Source: an uncultured Nostoc sp. (GTDB taxonomy: Bacteria; Cyanobacteriota; Cyanobacteriia; Cyanobacteriales; Nostocaceae). From it: a stretch of DNA of 64,000 nucleotides. Below the pieces are notes generated by a model. The model made no database searches, was not told the DNA's origin, and worked only from the letters and a program-made list of their open reading frames with translations. This document shows positions 10,403-20,461 of this stretch, piece by piece; position 1 is the stretch's first letter, and each line of letters opens with the position of its first letter. The position numbers and the translations under genes are program-made. Location of the stretch: the NCBI RefSeq assembly GCF_937863485.1, contig NZ_CALMFY010000215.1:1-64000 (forward strand). Direction: 5' to 3'.

Positions 10403-11221
10403 ATGACTATAAAATTTGGCTTAATTGGTGGTGGGGTAATGGGAGAAGCGCTCTTATCCCGCCTAATCACGCGTGGAATTTATCAATCATCAGAAGTCAT
10501 AATTAGCGAACCGCTATCTTCACGCCTAGATTTTTTAAAACAGCAATACGATGTTGCTGTGACCAGAGATAATAGCCAGGTTTTCACCGCAGCAAAAGAA
10601 GTTGTCTTTTTGGCAGTGAAACCGCAGGTGTTTAGCGCGATCGCTCAAGAATTAGCAGATATTGATATTATTAATAGAGAACACTCACCCGTAATCATTT
10701 CCATCTTGGCGGGTGTGCCTTTAAGCCAGCTAGAAGCTGCATTTGTGCAATTGCCAGTTATTAGAGCAATGCCCAACACCCCAGCAACTGTGGGGGCGGG
10801 AGTTACTGCGATTTGTTTAGGTGCATACACCAGCCCCAAGCACCACCAAATAGCACAGCAAGTTTTTTCTGCTGTGGGGGAAGTGGTGGAAGTGTCAGAA
10901 GGGCTGATGGATGCTGTTACAGGGCTATCTGGTAGCGGCCCGGCTTACGTGGCGCTCTTGGTAGAAGCACTTGCTGATGGCGGAGTAGCCGCAGGTTTAC
11001 CTAGAACAATTGCCAATCAACTAGCCTTGCAAACCGTATTGGGAACAGCGAAACTGTTGGAGTCAACCAAACTGCACCCAGCAGAACTCAAAGATCGGGT
11101 TACCAGTCCTGGTGGTACAACCATTGCGGGGATTGCCAAGCTAGAACAGGCAGGATTTCGTTCAGCTTTAATTGAAGCAGTAAAAGCTGCCACAGAGCGA
11201 TCGCAAGAACTGGGAAAATAA
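10403..11221 (+). CDS. proC: Pyrroline-5-carboxylate reductase
   Basis: ProC reduces 1-pyrroline-5-carboxylate to proline with NAD(P)H, the last step of proline synthesis. The 272-residue product has the N-terminal Rossmann motif GLIGGGVMGEAL, the linker VFLAVKPQV, IISILAGVPL, the MPNTPA substrate segment, and the C-terminal dimerisation domain with TGLSGSGPAY and DRVTSPGGTTIAG. Length and motif order are typical. A hairpin made of 'taactcctaactcataac'-type inverted repeats (11224-11281) follows and may end the transcript. Confidence 0.97.
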   Translation: MTIKFGLIGGGVMGEALLSRLITRGIYQSSEVIISEPLSSRLDFLKQQYDVAVTRDNSQVFTAAKEVVFLAVKPQVFSAIAQELADIDIINREHSPVIISILAGVPLSQLEAAFVQLPVIRAMPNTPATVGAGVTAICLGAYTSPKHHQIAQQVFSAVGEVVEVSEGLMDAVTGLSGSGPAYVALLVEALADGGVAAGLPRTIANQLALQTVLGTAKLLESTKLHPAELKDRVTSPGGTTIAGIAKLEQAGFRSALIEAVKAATERSQELGK

Positions 11222-11339
11222 AGTTATGAGTTATGAGTCAGGAGTTATGAGTTTTAACTTCTAACTCCTAACTCATAACCTAACGAAGTTGACAAAGACT
11301 CGTTAGTATAGTAAACAATCTGGTTGCAAATGTGATTGA

Positions 11340-14015
11340 GTGAATTATCCTGCGCCGTCTCCAGAACTTGACTTAGGGTCTATATTTCCCTTTGAACTGG
11401 ATCAGTTTCAAAAAGAAGCGATCGCGTCCCTGAACGCCGGACGCTCCGTAGTCGTGTGTGCCCCCACAGGTTCGGGTAAAACATTAGTCGGGGAATACGC
11501 CATTTATCGCGCCCTGTCGCGAGGAAAACGTGTATTTTATACTACTCCCCTAAAGGCGCTGTCGAATCAAAAATTACGTGACTTTCGAGAAAAATTTGGG
11601 TTTGATCAAGTCGGACTGTTAACTGGAGATGCTTCCATTAATAGGGATGCACCGATTTTGGTGATGACTACAGAAATTTTCCGAAATATGCTCTATGGCA
11701 CACCCATTGGGCAAATTGGCATCTCATTAGTAGACGTTGACGCCGTGATCCTTGATGAGTGCCACTACATGAATGATCGCCAGCGCGGAACAGTTTGGGA
11801 AGAGTCAATTATCTATTGTCCTCGGGAAGTGCAACTGGCAGCCCTCTCAGCAACGGTTGCCAACAGCGATCAACTCACCGACTGGCTAAATCGCGTTCAC
11901 GGCCCAACAGACCTGATTTACTCCGATTTTCGCCCAGTCCCCTTAGAATTTCACTTTTGCAATCCCAAAGGGTTATTTCCCCTGCTGAATGATAGCAAAA
12001 CCAAAATTAACCCCCGCCTTCAGAAGAAGAAGGGGAGAGGGGGAGAAAGGGAGAAGGGGAGAAGTGGTAGACCGGAGGCTCCTGGCATCATTTATACCTT
12101 GAGCCAGTTAGAGCAACGAGATATGCTACCAGCGATTTACTTTATCTTCAGCCGCCGGGGATGTGATAAAGCGGTGGCAGAAGTGGGTGATTTATGGCTA
12201 GTAAATAATGAAGAGTCTCAGATTTTGCGCCAACAGATTGATGACTTTTTAGTCCGCAATCCCGAAGCAGGGCGTTCTGGACAAATTGCACCCCTATATC
12301 GAGGAATTGCCGCCCACCACGCCGGAATTTTGCCTGCTTGGAAAGCACTGGTAGAAGAACTATTTCAGCAGGGGCTGATTAAAGTAGTATTCGCCACCGA
12401 GACACTAGCAGCGGGAATTAATATGCCCGCCCGGACAACGGTTATTTCTACCCTTTCCAAGCGTACCGACACTGGACACCGCCTGTTGAACGCTTCCGAA
12501 TTCTTGCAAATGGCGGGACGGGCGGGCCGCCGGGGGATGGATAAACAAGGTCATGTGGTGACAGTCCAAACTCCCTTTGAAGGAGCCAAAGAAGCCGCGT
12601 ATTTGGGAACATCCAAGCCAGACCCCCTAGTAAGCCAGTTTACGCCCAGTTATGGCATGGTACTCAATTTGCTGCAAACCCACACCCTAGAGCAAACCAG
12701 GGAACTCATAGAACGCAGCTTTGGGCAGTACATGGCCACCTTGCATTTAAGACCAGAATACGATGAGATTGCCGAACTGCAAACACAATTAGCTCAACTT
12801 CATGAGCAAATCGCCGCAGTTGATGAAAATGAACTGGCTGTTTATGAGAAATTGCGGCAACGCCTGAAAGTGGAACGCCAGATATTGAAAACCCTGCAAG
12901 AGCAAGCGCAGGATGATAGACAACAAGAATTGGGGATGATGTTGGGCTTTGCAGTCTCAGGAACTCTGTTGAGTCTTAAAGGCAAAAATATCACAGTGCC
13001 TTCACCTGTAACCGCAATCTTAGTGGGAAAATCGCCTGGTTCTGGTCAAGCTCCTTACTTGGTATGCTTAGGGCACGATAACCGCTGGTATGTAGCAACA
13101 ACAGGGGATGTAGTCGATTTGTATGCTGAACTGCCGCGAGTTGAGGTGCCACCTGATGTACTACCACCGCCAGAGATGCCCTTGAAACCAGGACAGTCGC
13201 GCCGTGGTAGTCAAGAAACCTTTGCGATCGCCGGGCGTATTCCCAATCCGATAGAATCTTTGTATTTGGCACCAGAAGTAACAGAACAACTCAGTCGAAC
13301 TGCCGCCATCCAAGAGCAATTAGAAGCTCACCCCTTACATCAATCAGGCAATGCTGCCACGCTTTTCAAGCGTCGCGCCCGCTATGTGGAACTAGAAGCC
13401 GAACTCGAACAGTTGCAAGAGCAAGTAGAGCAACAGTCACAACGTCATTGGGAAGAATTTCTCAATTTAATTTCAATTCTGCAACACTTTGGCGCTTTAG
13501 ATAACTTAGTCCCTACACAATTAGGGCGAATCGCTGCCGCCATTCGAGGGGAGAATGAATTGTGGTTGGGTTTAGTATTCGCTAGTGGTGAATTGGACAA
13601 CTTAGATCCGCACCATTTAGCCGCCGCCGCCGCCGCTTTGGTGATGGAAACGCCCCGTCCAGATAGCAAGGTTAACTTTGAGCTTAGTAATGAAGTGGCA
13701 GAAGCCTTGAAAAAATTGCGGGGAATTCGCCACCAAATGTTCCACCGACAACGGCGGTATAACGTAGCGCTGCCTATATGGTTGGAATTTGAGTTAATTG
13801 CCATAGTGGAACAATGGGCGCTAGGAATGGAGTGGACAGAACTTTGCGAGAACACCACCTTGGATGAAGGCGATGTAGTAAGAATTTTACGGCGGACGTT
13901 GGATTTATTATCGCAAATACCCCACGTTCCCCATTTGCCACACTCTTTCCAGCGTAATGCCCATCGGGCGATGCAGTTGATTGATAGATTCCCTGTGAAT
14001 GAGGTCGTTGAATGA
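11340..14015 (+). CDS. Ski2-like DEAD/DEAH-box RNA helicase with C-terminal DSHCT-type region
   Basis: An 891-residue superfamily 2 helicase related to Ski2/Mtr4, which unwind RNA for degradation in eukaryotes. The cyanobacterial role is not settled. It has motif I APTGSGKT (about 41-48), motif II LDECH, motif III LSAT, motif VI QMAGRAGRRGMD, and a long C-terminal part with coiled-coil stretches (480-530 and 690-720) and a DSHCT-like helical end. The start is GTG at 11340; no better ATG precedes the Q-motif region. Residues about 225-245 (KKKGRGGEREKGRSG) are an in-frame low-complexity insert built from the 'ggggagagggggagaaaggg' type of intergenic repeat. Confidence 0.92.
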   Translation: MNYPAPSPELDLGSIFPFELDQFQKEAIASLNAGRSVVVCAPTGSGKTLVGEYAIYRALSRGKRVFYTTPLKALSNQKLRDFREKFGFDQVGLLTGDASINRDAPILVMTTEIFRNMLYGTPIGQIGISLVDVDAVILDECHYMNDRQRGTVWEESIIYCPREVQLAALSATVANSDQLTDWLNRVHGPTDLIYSDFRPVPLEFHFCNPKGLFPLLNDSKTKINPRLQKKKGRGGEREKGRSGRPEAPGIIYTLSQLEQRDMLPAIYFIFSRRGCDKAVAEVGDLWLVNNEESQILRQQIDDFLVRNPEAGRSGQIAPLYRGIAAHHAGILPAWKALVEELFQQGLIKVVFATETLAAGINMPARTTVISTLSKRTDTGHRLLNASEFLQMAGRAGRRGMDKQGHVVTVQTPFEGAKEAAYLGTSKPDPLVSQFTPSYGMVLNLLQTHTLEQTRELIERSFGQYMATLHLRPEYDEIAELQTQLAQLHEQIAAVDENELAVYEKLRQRLKVERQILKTLQEQAQDDRQQELGMMLGFAVSGTLLSLKGKNITVPSPVTAILVGKSPGSGQAPYLVCLGHDNRWYVATTGDVVDLYAELPRVEVPPDVLPPPEMPLKPGQSRRGSQETFAIAGRIPNPIESLYLAPEVTEQLSRTAAIQEQLEAHPLHQSGNAATLFKRRARYVELEAELEQLQEQVEQQSQRHWEEFLNLISILQHFGALDNLVPTQLGRIAAAIRGENELWLGLVFASGELDNLDPHHLAAAAAALVMETPRPDSKVNFELSNEVAEALKKLRGIRHQMFHRQRRYNVALPIWLEFELIAIVEQWALGMEWTELCENTTLDEGDVVRILRRTLDLLSQIPHVPHLPHSFQRNAHRAMQLIDRFPVNEVVE

Positions 14016-14293
14016 ACAGAACGCTCTTACGCACAAAGAGTATTTGATAATTTCTTTGCGTAAAAGCCTCTGTCCATCTTTGCCTCTTTTTCTCTCTGTG
14101 TGTCCTCTTCATCAACATTAATTTGAGGTCTTTGAAGTAATGCTACAAACTGCCCCAACAATGAATTTAAATTTGACCAAACAATAGTGGTGGTAAGTGG
14201 TTAAAAGTGCTTTTTTGGTTTCGTATATGTTTTATACGTGATTAATCACATGTATATAACAGAAGTTATAGTCCCTGTCAACGCTTTTCAATC

Positions 14294-14677
14294 CTAATAA
14301 ACCAGGTTTCCAGTACCCTGCAACTGACGCAAAGAATTTATACACAATGGACAATCGCATCCAAATAACTGAATTGCCCGATCGCTTTCCGCATCAGTAA
14401 AGTTCAACATGGCAATATTCTGATCTGATACTGATGTGACAATGGTTGAGGAACGTGTAGATGAGGTATATGGTTGCTTTCTCTCGGAATCTCGAATGCA
14501 CACAAAATCTTTTTGCCCATGTGGGTTAGTGATACAGGTACGACCGTCTTGTGTGTGCATTAATTTCTGTGTAATACTAGTACTAGCATGGGCAGGATGA
14601 AATACCGCCAGCGTAGACATCATCGATACAAAAATAGAGGAACAGGAAAGCAAATTCAGGAGAATTTTTTTGTTCAT
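14294..14677 (-). CDS. Hypothetical exported protein
   Basis: A 127-residue product with a clear signal peptide: basic MNKK, hydrophobic core, and a probable cut after AHA near residue 31. The mature part carries two cysteines in an early segment (TCITNPHGQKDFVC) and a CDCPLC motif near the C-terminus, which suggests disulfides or metal binding. I recognise no family. It is divergent from the following sequence and its neighbours give no functional clue, except that a metal ATPase lies next on the other strand. The start is supported by the signal peptide. Confidence 0.6.
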   Translation of the reverse strand: MNKKILLNLLSCSSIFVSMMSTLAVFHPAHASTSITQKLMHTQDGRTCITNPHGQKDFVCIRDSERKQPYTSSTRSSTIVTSVSDQNIAMLNFTDAESDRAIQLFGCDCPLCINSLRQLQGTGNLVY

Positions 14678-15541
14678 AGATTTCCTTGAGAAAATTGTCT
14701 ACTAGTTTAGGGTATTATATTCACTTTCAAACTTCAAGTGAATTTTCCCTAAGAATAGCTAGCTTGACACTTGTTACTCAAGAAAGTTCCATATCTACCC
14801 AGTTTGAGCACAAAGTAGTTGCTACAGCAGAATTCACAAGTCAAACAGGCTTTCTGTCTAAATTTGATACCTAACCTAAGTTGTGTACTTTACAAAATTT
14901 TAATCCGCTGTATATTCCTAACAGTTCTATTTCGTTATATACATAAACCGTCTAGAACTCAAGCTCCAGTCTAATAACTAAAGTCCGTTTTAACGGACTA
15001 TAACCTTTTCTCAGTCCTCTAAAGACGACTTTCACTATTAAACTGGTGAATTCATTCTGAAGTGAGCTAGATAAGAATGAAATAGCTCTGATATTCCCAA
15101 GATAGTGATTGTTTGCTTGATGTTAAGTATAAGGGCTTAATTAAATTAAAGCTCGTAGTCAGCGCCTCTAGTACAGCACGGCGTAAATAAGCAGACCATT
15201 GAAAAGCCCTAAAGAGCTTATTCCGTAATACTTTTGACTTTTGACTTTTGACTTTTGACTTCCGCCTTGCGGCTCTAGCCCTTTAAAATCTTAGGCAGAG
15301 CGATAAATCCCTGACTACGAACAAAAACTATATCTAATATTATTCTATACAATTACGAACTACTATCGCTATCTTTACAGATTAAAAATATTGATTTTAA
15401 CCAAAAGATAGGACAAATATTTAATAATAAATCTGATATAGATTCTCATTCTTAAATTATCAACTTGTAAAAACTTCTTTTTTTGATTACATTTGGAAAA
15501 AGGCTCATATATCAAGTAATTTACTAGCCTCTACAGAAAAA
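14678..15541. other. Intergenic region upstream of the Zn/Cd ATPase
   Basis: This gap holds the 110-bp MITE (15169-15278) but no gene I can support. A 62-codon + ORF at 14686 lacks coding character. The stretch 'gatatagattctcattctta' (15437-15456) resembles half of a Fur/Zur-type operator. That is only a weak suggestion of metal control of the ATPase gene that starts 86 bp downstream. Confidence 0.4.
15169..15278 (+). mobile_element. 110-bp MITE family, copy 1
   Basis: It begins TAGTACAGCACGGCGTAAAT and ends CCGCCTTGCGGCTCTA. Two further copies of exactly the same length lie at 40618-40727 and, inverted, 53308-53417. The right half contains the heptamer CTTTTGA repeated over four times (15231-15261), a short tandem repeat typical of Nostoc. 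The right terminus is slightly degenerate (CTCTA for GTACTA). Confidence 0.8.
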
Positions 15542-17536
15542 ATGAAACACAAAGTACATTTAGAATCATCAGGTTGTTCTAACTGTGAACATGACCATCA
15601 CGAGAATCATAACCATGTTCATAATCACAATCATGATGAGAATCATAACCATGACCACGATCATGACCACGGTGGAGAATTCAATCTGAAAAATGAGGTA
15701 TTGCCTTTGGTAGTGATTTTAAGTTTATATGCACCTGGTGTAATTTTTGAAAATCAATTACACAATACATTCTACTCAATAGGTGAATATCTACTTTTTA
15801 TCCCAGCTTATTTATTAAGTGGATGGAGTGTTTTAAAAACTGCTGGGCGCAATATACTCAGAGGTAGAGTATTTGATGAAACATTTTTGATGGCAGTAGC
15901 GACATTAGGGGCGATCGCAATTCATAAATTACCCGAAGCTGTCGGAGTCATGCTATTTTATAAAATTGGGGAATTGTTTCAAGATATTGCCGTTAGTCGT
16001 TCTCGTAATTCTATTAAAGCTTTATTAGAAGTCCGCGCAGACTATGCCAATATCAAAATAGAGGGAGAACTTAAGAAAGTATCGCCAGAAACGGTAAAGA
16101 TTGGGGATATTATCGTTGTCAAACCTGGAGAAAAAATTCCCTTAGATGGTGAGATTATAGATGGTAATTCGCAAGTTGATACATCTGCATTAACTGGAGA
16201 ATCTGTGCCGCGAACGGTGAAGCTGGGAGAGACAGTTTTGGCTGGGATGATCAATAAAATGGGTGTTCTCAGCATTAAAGTAACAAAACTTTTTGATGAA
16301 TCTTCCATTGCTAAGATTTTAGACTTGGTGCAAAATGCTAAAAGTAAAAAAGCAGAAACAGAGAAGTTTATTACTAAATTTGCCCGATATTATACGCCAA
16401 TAGTAGTTTTTACATCTCTAGCGGTTGCTTTGTTACCTCCTTTATTCATTTCTGGCGCAACTTCTTCAGAATGGGTTTATCGGGCCCTAATTTTGTTAGT
16501 TATTTCCTGTCCGTGTGGACTAGTTATCAGTATTCCATTAGGTTACTTTGGAGGTGTAGGAGGTGCTGCTAAACGTGGTATTTTGGTTAAAGGCTCTACA
16601 TTTTTAGATAGTTTAAATGCAGTCAATACAGTTGTTTTTGATAAAACCGGAACGTTAACTAAAGGAGTATTTAAAGTAGCAAGAATAGTACCACAAAATG
16701 GCTTTAATGAACAAGAACTGTTGCAATTGGCAGCCAAAGTAGAATCGCATTCAAATCATCCTATTGCCCAATCTATCCGCAATGCTTATGGTGAAAAAAT
16801 CGATGCATTAGATGTGAGAGATTATGAAGAAATAGCAGGTTATGGAATTAGAGCCAAGGTTAAAAATCAGGTAGTAATAGCGGGAAGCGATCGCCTATTG
16901 CATAGAGAGAAGATTGCTCATGATAATTGCCAGTTACAGGGAACAGTTATTCATCTAGCAGTGGATAATATTTACGCTGGGTATATTGTCATTGCTGATG
17001 AACTTAAAGAAGATGCGAGACACGCTATTCAAGCACTCAAGCGAATGGGTGTAGAGAAAACAGTCATGTTGACAGGAGATAATCAAGCGATCGCCTCCCA
17101 GATTGCTCAACAGCTTGGCATAGATACCTACGAAGCAGAGTTATTACCTGAAGAAAAAGTCAATGCCATTGAGAAGTTACTCAGCAGCGCCGGCAAGCAT
17201 GGTAAAGTTGCCTTCATTGGCGATGGTATTAATGATGCGCCAGTGATTGCTAGAGCAGATGTTGGCATGGCAATGGGTGGGTTAGGCTCAGATGCGGCGA
17301 TAGAAACTGCTGATATTGTGATCATGACAGATGCACCATCAAAAGTCGCAGAAGCAATACAAATTGCTAGAAAGACCCGCAAAATTGTTTGGCAAAATAT
17401 TGGGTTTGCTTTAGCAATTAAAGCTGTATTTATTGGATTGGGTATTTTCGGGATAGCGACAATGTGGGAAGCTGTCTTTGCTGATGTTGGAGTAGCAATG
17501 CTTGCAATTTTCAATGCAACTAGAGCGATGAAATAA
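15542..17536 (+). CDS. Zn/Cd/Pb-type heavy-metal P1B ATPase with His-rich N-terminus
   Basis: A 664-residue inner-membrane pump that exports soft divalent metals at the cost of ATP. The N-terminus (residues 10-46) is a run of His, Asp and Asn with a CSNC pair, and replaces the ferredoxin-like HMA domain found in most relatives. The core has ALTGESVPR (actuator), the metal-site motif SCPCGL in the Zn/Cd-type context followed by VISIP, DKTGT with the phosphorylated Asp, SNHPIA and GDGINDAPV. The copper-type MxxSS signature is absent at the C-terminus, which supports group P1B-2. No ArsR/SmtB repressor gene is adjacent. Start ATG follows an AT-rich leader. Confidence 0.93.
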   Translation: MKHKVHLESSGCSNCEHDHHENHNHVHNHNHDENHNHDHDHDHGGEFNLKNEVLPLVVILSLYAPGVIFENQLHNTFYSIGEYLLFIPAYLLSGWSVLKTAGRNILRGRVFDETFLMAVATLGAIAIHKLPEAVGVMLFYKIGELFQDIAVSRSRNSIKALLEVRADYANIKIEGELKKVSPETVKIGDIIVVKPGEKIPLDGEIIDGNSQVDTSALTGESVPRTVKLGETVLAGMINKMGVLSIKVTKLFDESSIAKILDLVQNAKSKKAETEKFITKFARYYTPIVVFTSLAVALLPPLFISGATSSEWVYRALILLVISCPCGLVISIPLGYFGGVGGAAKRGILVKGSTFLDSLNAVNTVVFDKTGTLTKGVFKVARIVPQNGFNEQELLQLAAKVESHSNHPIAQSIRNAYGEKIDALDVRDYEEIAGYGIRAKVKNQVVIAGSDRLLHREKIAHDNCQLQGTVIHLAVDNIYAGYIVIADELKEDARHAIQALKRMGVEKTVMLTGDNQAIASQIAQQLGIDTYEAELLPEEKVNAIEKLLSSAGKHGKVAFIGDGINDAPVIARADVGMAMGGLGSDAAIETADIVIMTDAPSKVAEAIQIARKTRKIVWQNIGFALAIKAVFIGLGIFGIATMWEAVFADVGVAMLAIFNATRAMK

Positions 17537-17629
17537 AATTATTGGGAAATTGTAGAAGTTAAAACTAAAGAGTAAGGAGTTATTTATTTAACGCTTCTCA
17601 CTCATATTCTGCTACCCAAAATAGAACCC

Positions 17630-18334
17630 ATGAATTCATCAATCAAAGGTATTGCTACAGCTACTTTAGCTTTACTACTAAACTATTCAGAAAACCCAGT
17701 CTTTGCACTACCCCAGAAAATCAATCATCCAGTGACTGTTGCTAAATCGCAACCATTAACAGACACCTTGATTGTTCCTGGGGAAAGAGTGGGGCCGATT
17801 ACACGCAAAACCATCAAGCAAGATTTAGTGAAGCTGTTTGGTGCATCCCATCTCATTGATAAAACCATTTCAGGCGCTGAAGGAATGGGTAGTTTTGCAG
17901 CTACGCAGGTAAACCTAAATCAGGGGCGATGTCTAACGACAAGCTGCTTTGCATCTACGCTCTTGGTAGTTTGGAGTGATAATACTCGTACTAAACCTTT
18001 AGATGTGCGTAACTTGGGTTCAGCTTGGAAAACCCGCGAAGGTATCGGTGTCGGAACCCCCTTGAGCGAGTTACGCAAGAAATTAGGTAACTTTAAACTT
18101 TATGGATTGGCGTGGGACTACGGCGGTACTATTTTGTTGGATAGTAGTAAATTATCTCGTTATCAAGGCAAACTGATTTTACGAGTAGACACGGCTCCTA
18201 ATGCTTACGAAAAGTTCCCTAATGACTACCAAGCTGTTTCCGGGGATGCTACTTTTTCCTCCAGCAATCCCCACTGGAAACCTCTGGGAATCAGGTTAGC
18301 AGAAATTATCGTTGTACTGAACCCAAGTGAGTAG
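17630..18334 (+). CDS. Hypothetical exported protein
   Basis: The 234-residue product has a probable signal peptide (MNSSIKGIATATLALLL, cleavage near ALP/residue 28). The mature part contains LIVPGERVGPITRKTIKQDL and later GIGVGTPLSELRKKLGNFKL, two segments that look like one repeated fold unit: a 'G..VG..T....L...FG' pattern, as seen in small periplasmic cyanobacterial proteins of unknown role. Residues about 98-112 (GRCLTTSCFASTL) match a DNA repeat type found in intergenic regions and appear to be an in-frame insertion. It lies 93 bp after the metal ATPase on the same strand, but a functional link is not shown. Confidence 0.72.
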   Translation: MNSSIKGIATATLALLLNYSENPVFALPQKINHPVTVAKSQPLTDTLIVPGERVGPITRKTIKQDLVKLFGASHLIDKTISGAEGMGSFAATQVNLNQGRCLTTSCFASTLLVVWSDNTRTKPLDVRNLGSAWKTREGIGVGTPLSELRKKLGNFKLYGLAWDYGGTILLDSSKLSRYQGKLILRVDTAPNAYEKFPNDYQAVSGDATFSSSNPHWKPLGIRLAEIIVVLNPSE

Positions 18335-18398
18335 TGGTATGCTAAACATCAGTTTGCTTGCTAGGGCGTAGAGAAACTATGGAGACAACGTTCTTAAT

Positions 18399-18760
18399 AC
18401 TAAGTACAGTTTTGCATAAAAGCGTAGCGTTTTTAATGCAGGAGGATGCATTAGTATTGCAGGGGAACGCATTAACTAATGCCACCGACGCATTAACATT
18501 GTATTGGGATGCATTGGCATTGCAAGGGGACGCATTAACAATGCAGCCGATGCATTAACATTGTATTGAGACGCATTAACAATGCAGCCGACGCATTAAC
18601 ATTGTATTGAGACGCATTAACAATGCAGCCGACGCATTAACATTGTATTGGGATGCATTGGTATTGCAGAGGAACGCATTAACAATGCCACCGACACATT
18701 AACATTGCAAGGTATTGCCAAATTTAATTCGTTACAAATTAATGAAATGCTGTACTAAGT
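18399..18760. mobile_element. MITE-like element containing a minisatellite
   Basis: The ends are near-inverted: ACTAAGTACAG at the left and CTGTACTAAGT at the right. The left arm (CAGTTTTGCATAAAAGCGTA) and right arm (TTAATGAAATGCTGTAC in register) match a compact relative at 61334-61455 that is only about 120 bp. The extra length here is a tandem array (18440-18712). The element lies in non-coding sequence between the exported protein and the histidine kinase. Confidence 0.7.
18440..18712. repeat. 41-bp tandem repeat (minisatellite) of 'acgcattaaca' units
   Basis: The 20/21-bp half units ACGCATTAACAATGCAGCCG and ACGCATTAACATTGTATTGAG alternate. Equivalent positions recur at 18530, 18571 and 18612, a period of 41. 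Outer copies are diverged (ACGCATTAACTAATGCCACC, ATGCATTGGCATTGCAAGGG). A 66-codon ORF across it only translates the repeat. Confidence 0.85.
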
Positions 18761-19216
18761 CTGGAACTTGTAAATTACTGATGCAAATTTAAGCGCGTCT
18801 AGTCTGTTTTTTACTACAAACCCCTTGTTTTCTCGCCTATCAATGCTCAATGGCAGAGAACAAAGGGCATAATAATGCCCAAAGCCTGTTTGGTGTGCAT
18901 CAGATTCCAAGCGATAACCGTATCCGAGATTTGCTCGACGAGGTAGAACCATCTCAGATATTTCCGATGTTTTGGGAGATTTTCAGAGTGTTGGAGCAAA
19001 CGGATCACTTATCAGGTTTTCGGTGATTCAAGATATAATTCAAAGTTAGATATCGAAAGGGTTTTACAGTTTTCTGTTATCTATTTTGCAGCACAGTTGC
19101 CGAAACCTTTGTGCCAGTTGCGTAAGTCCTGCTTCAGTTGCCAACATTACCTTAAACGGACTAAGCTAGCTTTAGCCAAAGGGACTTCCCGCTTAGTGTC
19201 TTGGATTGAGCATAAG

Positions 19217-20413
19217 ATGGATTTTAGTCAAACTCTAAGTCAGAAAAGTAATGCCATTGTTGAACAATGGGTAAAAGCAGTTTACCAGGATGAACAAATC
19301 GAAGCTACTAAAGAGCTAACTTTTAAAGCTGTACGAAATAGCTTGCCGCGCGTTTTGAAAGCATTAGCAACAGTACTTTCTGAATCAGCAACCAGCGATT
19401 TACAGACGGTAGTGGATGCAAGCCTGGAACACGGGACACTTCGCGCTGAACAAGGATTTGAGCCAGCAGAAATTGCACGAGAGTATCGTTTACTCAGACT
19501 TGTGATTTTTTCTTATTTAGAAGAAGATTTATTAAATGCGTCTCCGCAAGAGGTATTACGGGCGGTTCGCCTGATTGATATGATAATTGATGAAGCGATC
19601 GCCCGTTGTTTTCACAGTTACACCCAAGGGCGAATACAAGAGTTTAAACAACTGCAAAGTCAGTTGCGGTTGACTAATCAAGAACTAACTCGTTTAGTTC
19701 GTGCCAGTAAAGAAAATCTATCTCAGTTGGCTCACGAACTGAAAACGCCCCTAACTTCAATTATTGGTTACGCAGACTTATTTTTACGTCAGCAGCGTCA
19801 ACAACCAGAACTTAAGGATTCTTATACAAATCTTGAAAGTATCGAGCGAGTCCTCAAGAATGGTAGGCTTCTTGTCCGTTTAATCAACGATACTCTAGAA
19901 ATTTCGCGTTATGATACCGGGCAAATGATATTGCAGCCAAGTCTCACTGATGTACATGATTTAATCAACTTAGTTATAGAGATGATTGAACCGTTAGCGC
20001 AGGCCAAAGAATTATCTTTAGTAGTTGATTGTGATCACGCTCCCAAGCAAGTTACTACAGATCCACTCCGGCTTCAGCAAATTGTTACCAATTTGCTGAG
20101 TAATGCAATTCGCTATACACAAACAGGTTCAATTCTTTTAAAGTGCTGGATGGAATCTCAACAGCAGTGGGCTATCTCTGTTACTGATAGTGGTATTGGT
20201 ATTTCCCCAGAGGCTCAAACACAAATCTTCAATCCCTATTTTCGTGCCGTAACTTATCCCCAAGTACAAAATATTGATGGTACAGGATTAGGTTTAGCAA
20301 TAGTCTCTCAATTTGTCCAGTTAATGCATGGCGAGATTAAAGTAAATTCACAGCTAGGAAAAGGTTCTACATTTACAGTAATTTTACCATCAGAACTGAG
20401 CGCTCAGATATAA
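19217..20413 (+). CDS. Sensor histidine kinase with RsbRD-type N-terminal domain
   Basis: A soluble histidine kinase of 398 residues from the preferred start. The N-terminal all-helical domain (about 1-150), with HGTLRAEQGFEPAEIAREYRLLR, resembles the RsbRD N-terminal sensor domain. A coiled coil is followed by HisKA with the phospho-accepting His in LAHELKTPLTSIIGYADLF and a HATPase domain (NLLSNAIRY, DSGIGIS, GTGLGLAIV). The open frame extends upstream to a TTG at 19097, but that extension runs through the mobile half-site TTGCGTAAGTCCT, so ATG 19217 (MDFSQTLSQK) is preferred. No partner regulator is adjacent. Confidence 0.9.
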   Translation: MDFSQTLSQKSNAIVEQWVKAVYQDEQIEATKELTFKAVRNSLPRVLKALATVLSESATSDLQTVVDASLEHGTLRAEQGFEPAEIAREYRLLRLVIFSYLEEDLLNASPQEVLRAVRLIDMIIDEAIARCFHSYTQGRIQEFKQLQSQLRLTNQELTRLVRASKENLSQLAHELKTPLTSIIGYADLFLRQQRQQPELKDSYTNLESIERVLKNGRLLVRLINDTLEISRYDTGQMILQPSLTDVHDLINLVIEMIEPLAQAKELSLVVDCDHAPKQVTTDPLRLQQIVTNLLSNAIRYTQTGSILLKCWMESQQQWAISVTDSGIGISPEAQTQIFNPYFRAVTYPQVQNIDGTGLGLAIVSQFVQLMHGEIKVNSQLGKGSTFTVILPSELSAQI

Positions 20414-20461
20414 TATTAATTCGTAATTCGTAATTAAGATTTAGCACTAACTTGTTTCTCT

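Noticed and set aside
15231-15261. Possible CRISPR-like repeats
   Set aside because: The CTTTTGA units are 7-bp direct tandem repeats without spacers; no CRISPR array or cas gene is seen in the window.
18358-18558. 66-codon + ORF near the minisatellite
   Set aside because: It only translates the tandem repeat (ALTLQ/ALTNA units).
19097-19216. N-terminal extension of the histidine kinase from TTG
   Set aside because: It runs through the mobile half-site TTGCGTAAGTCCT; the ATG at 19217 fits the domain start.
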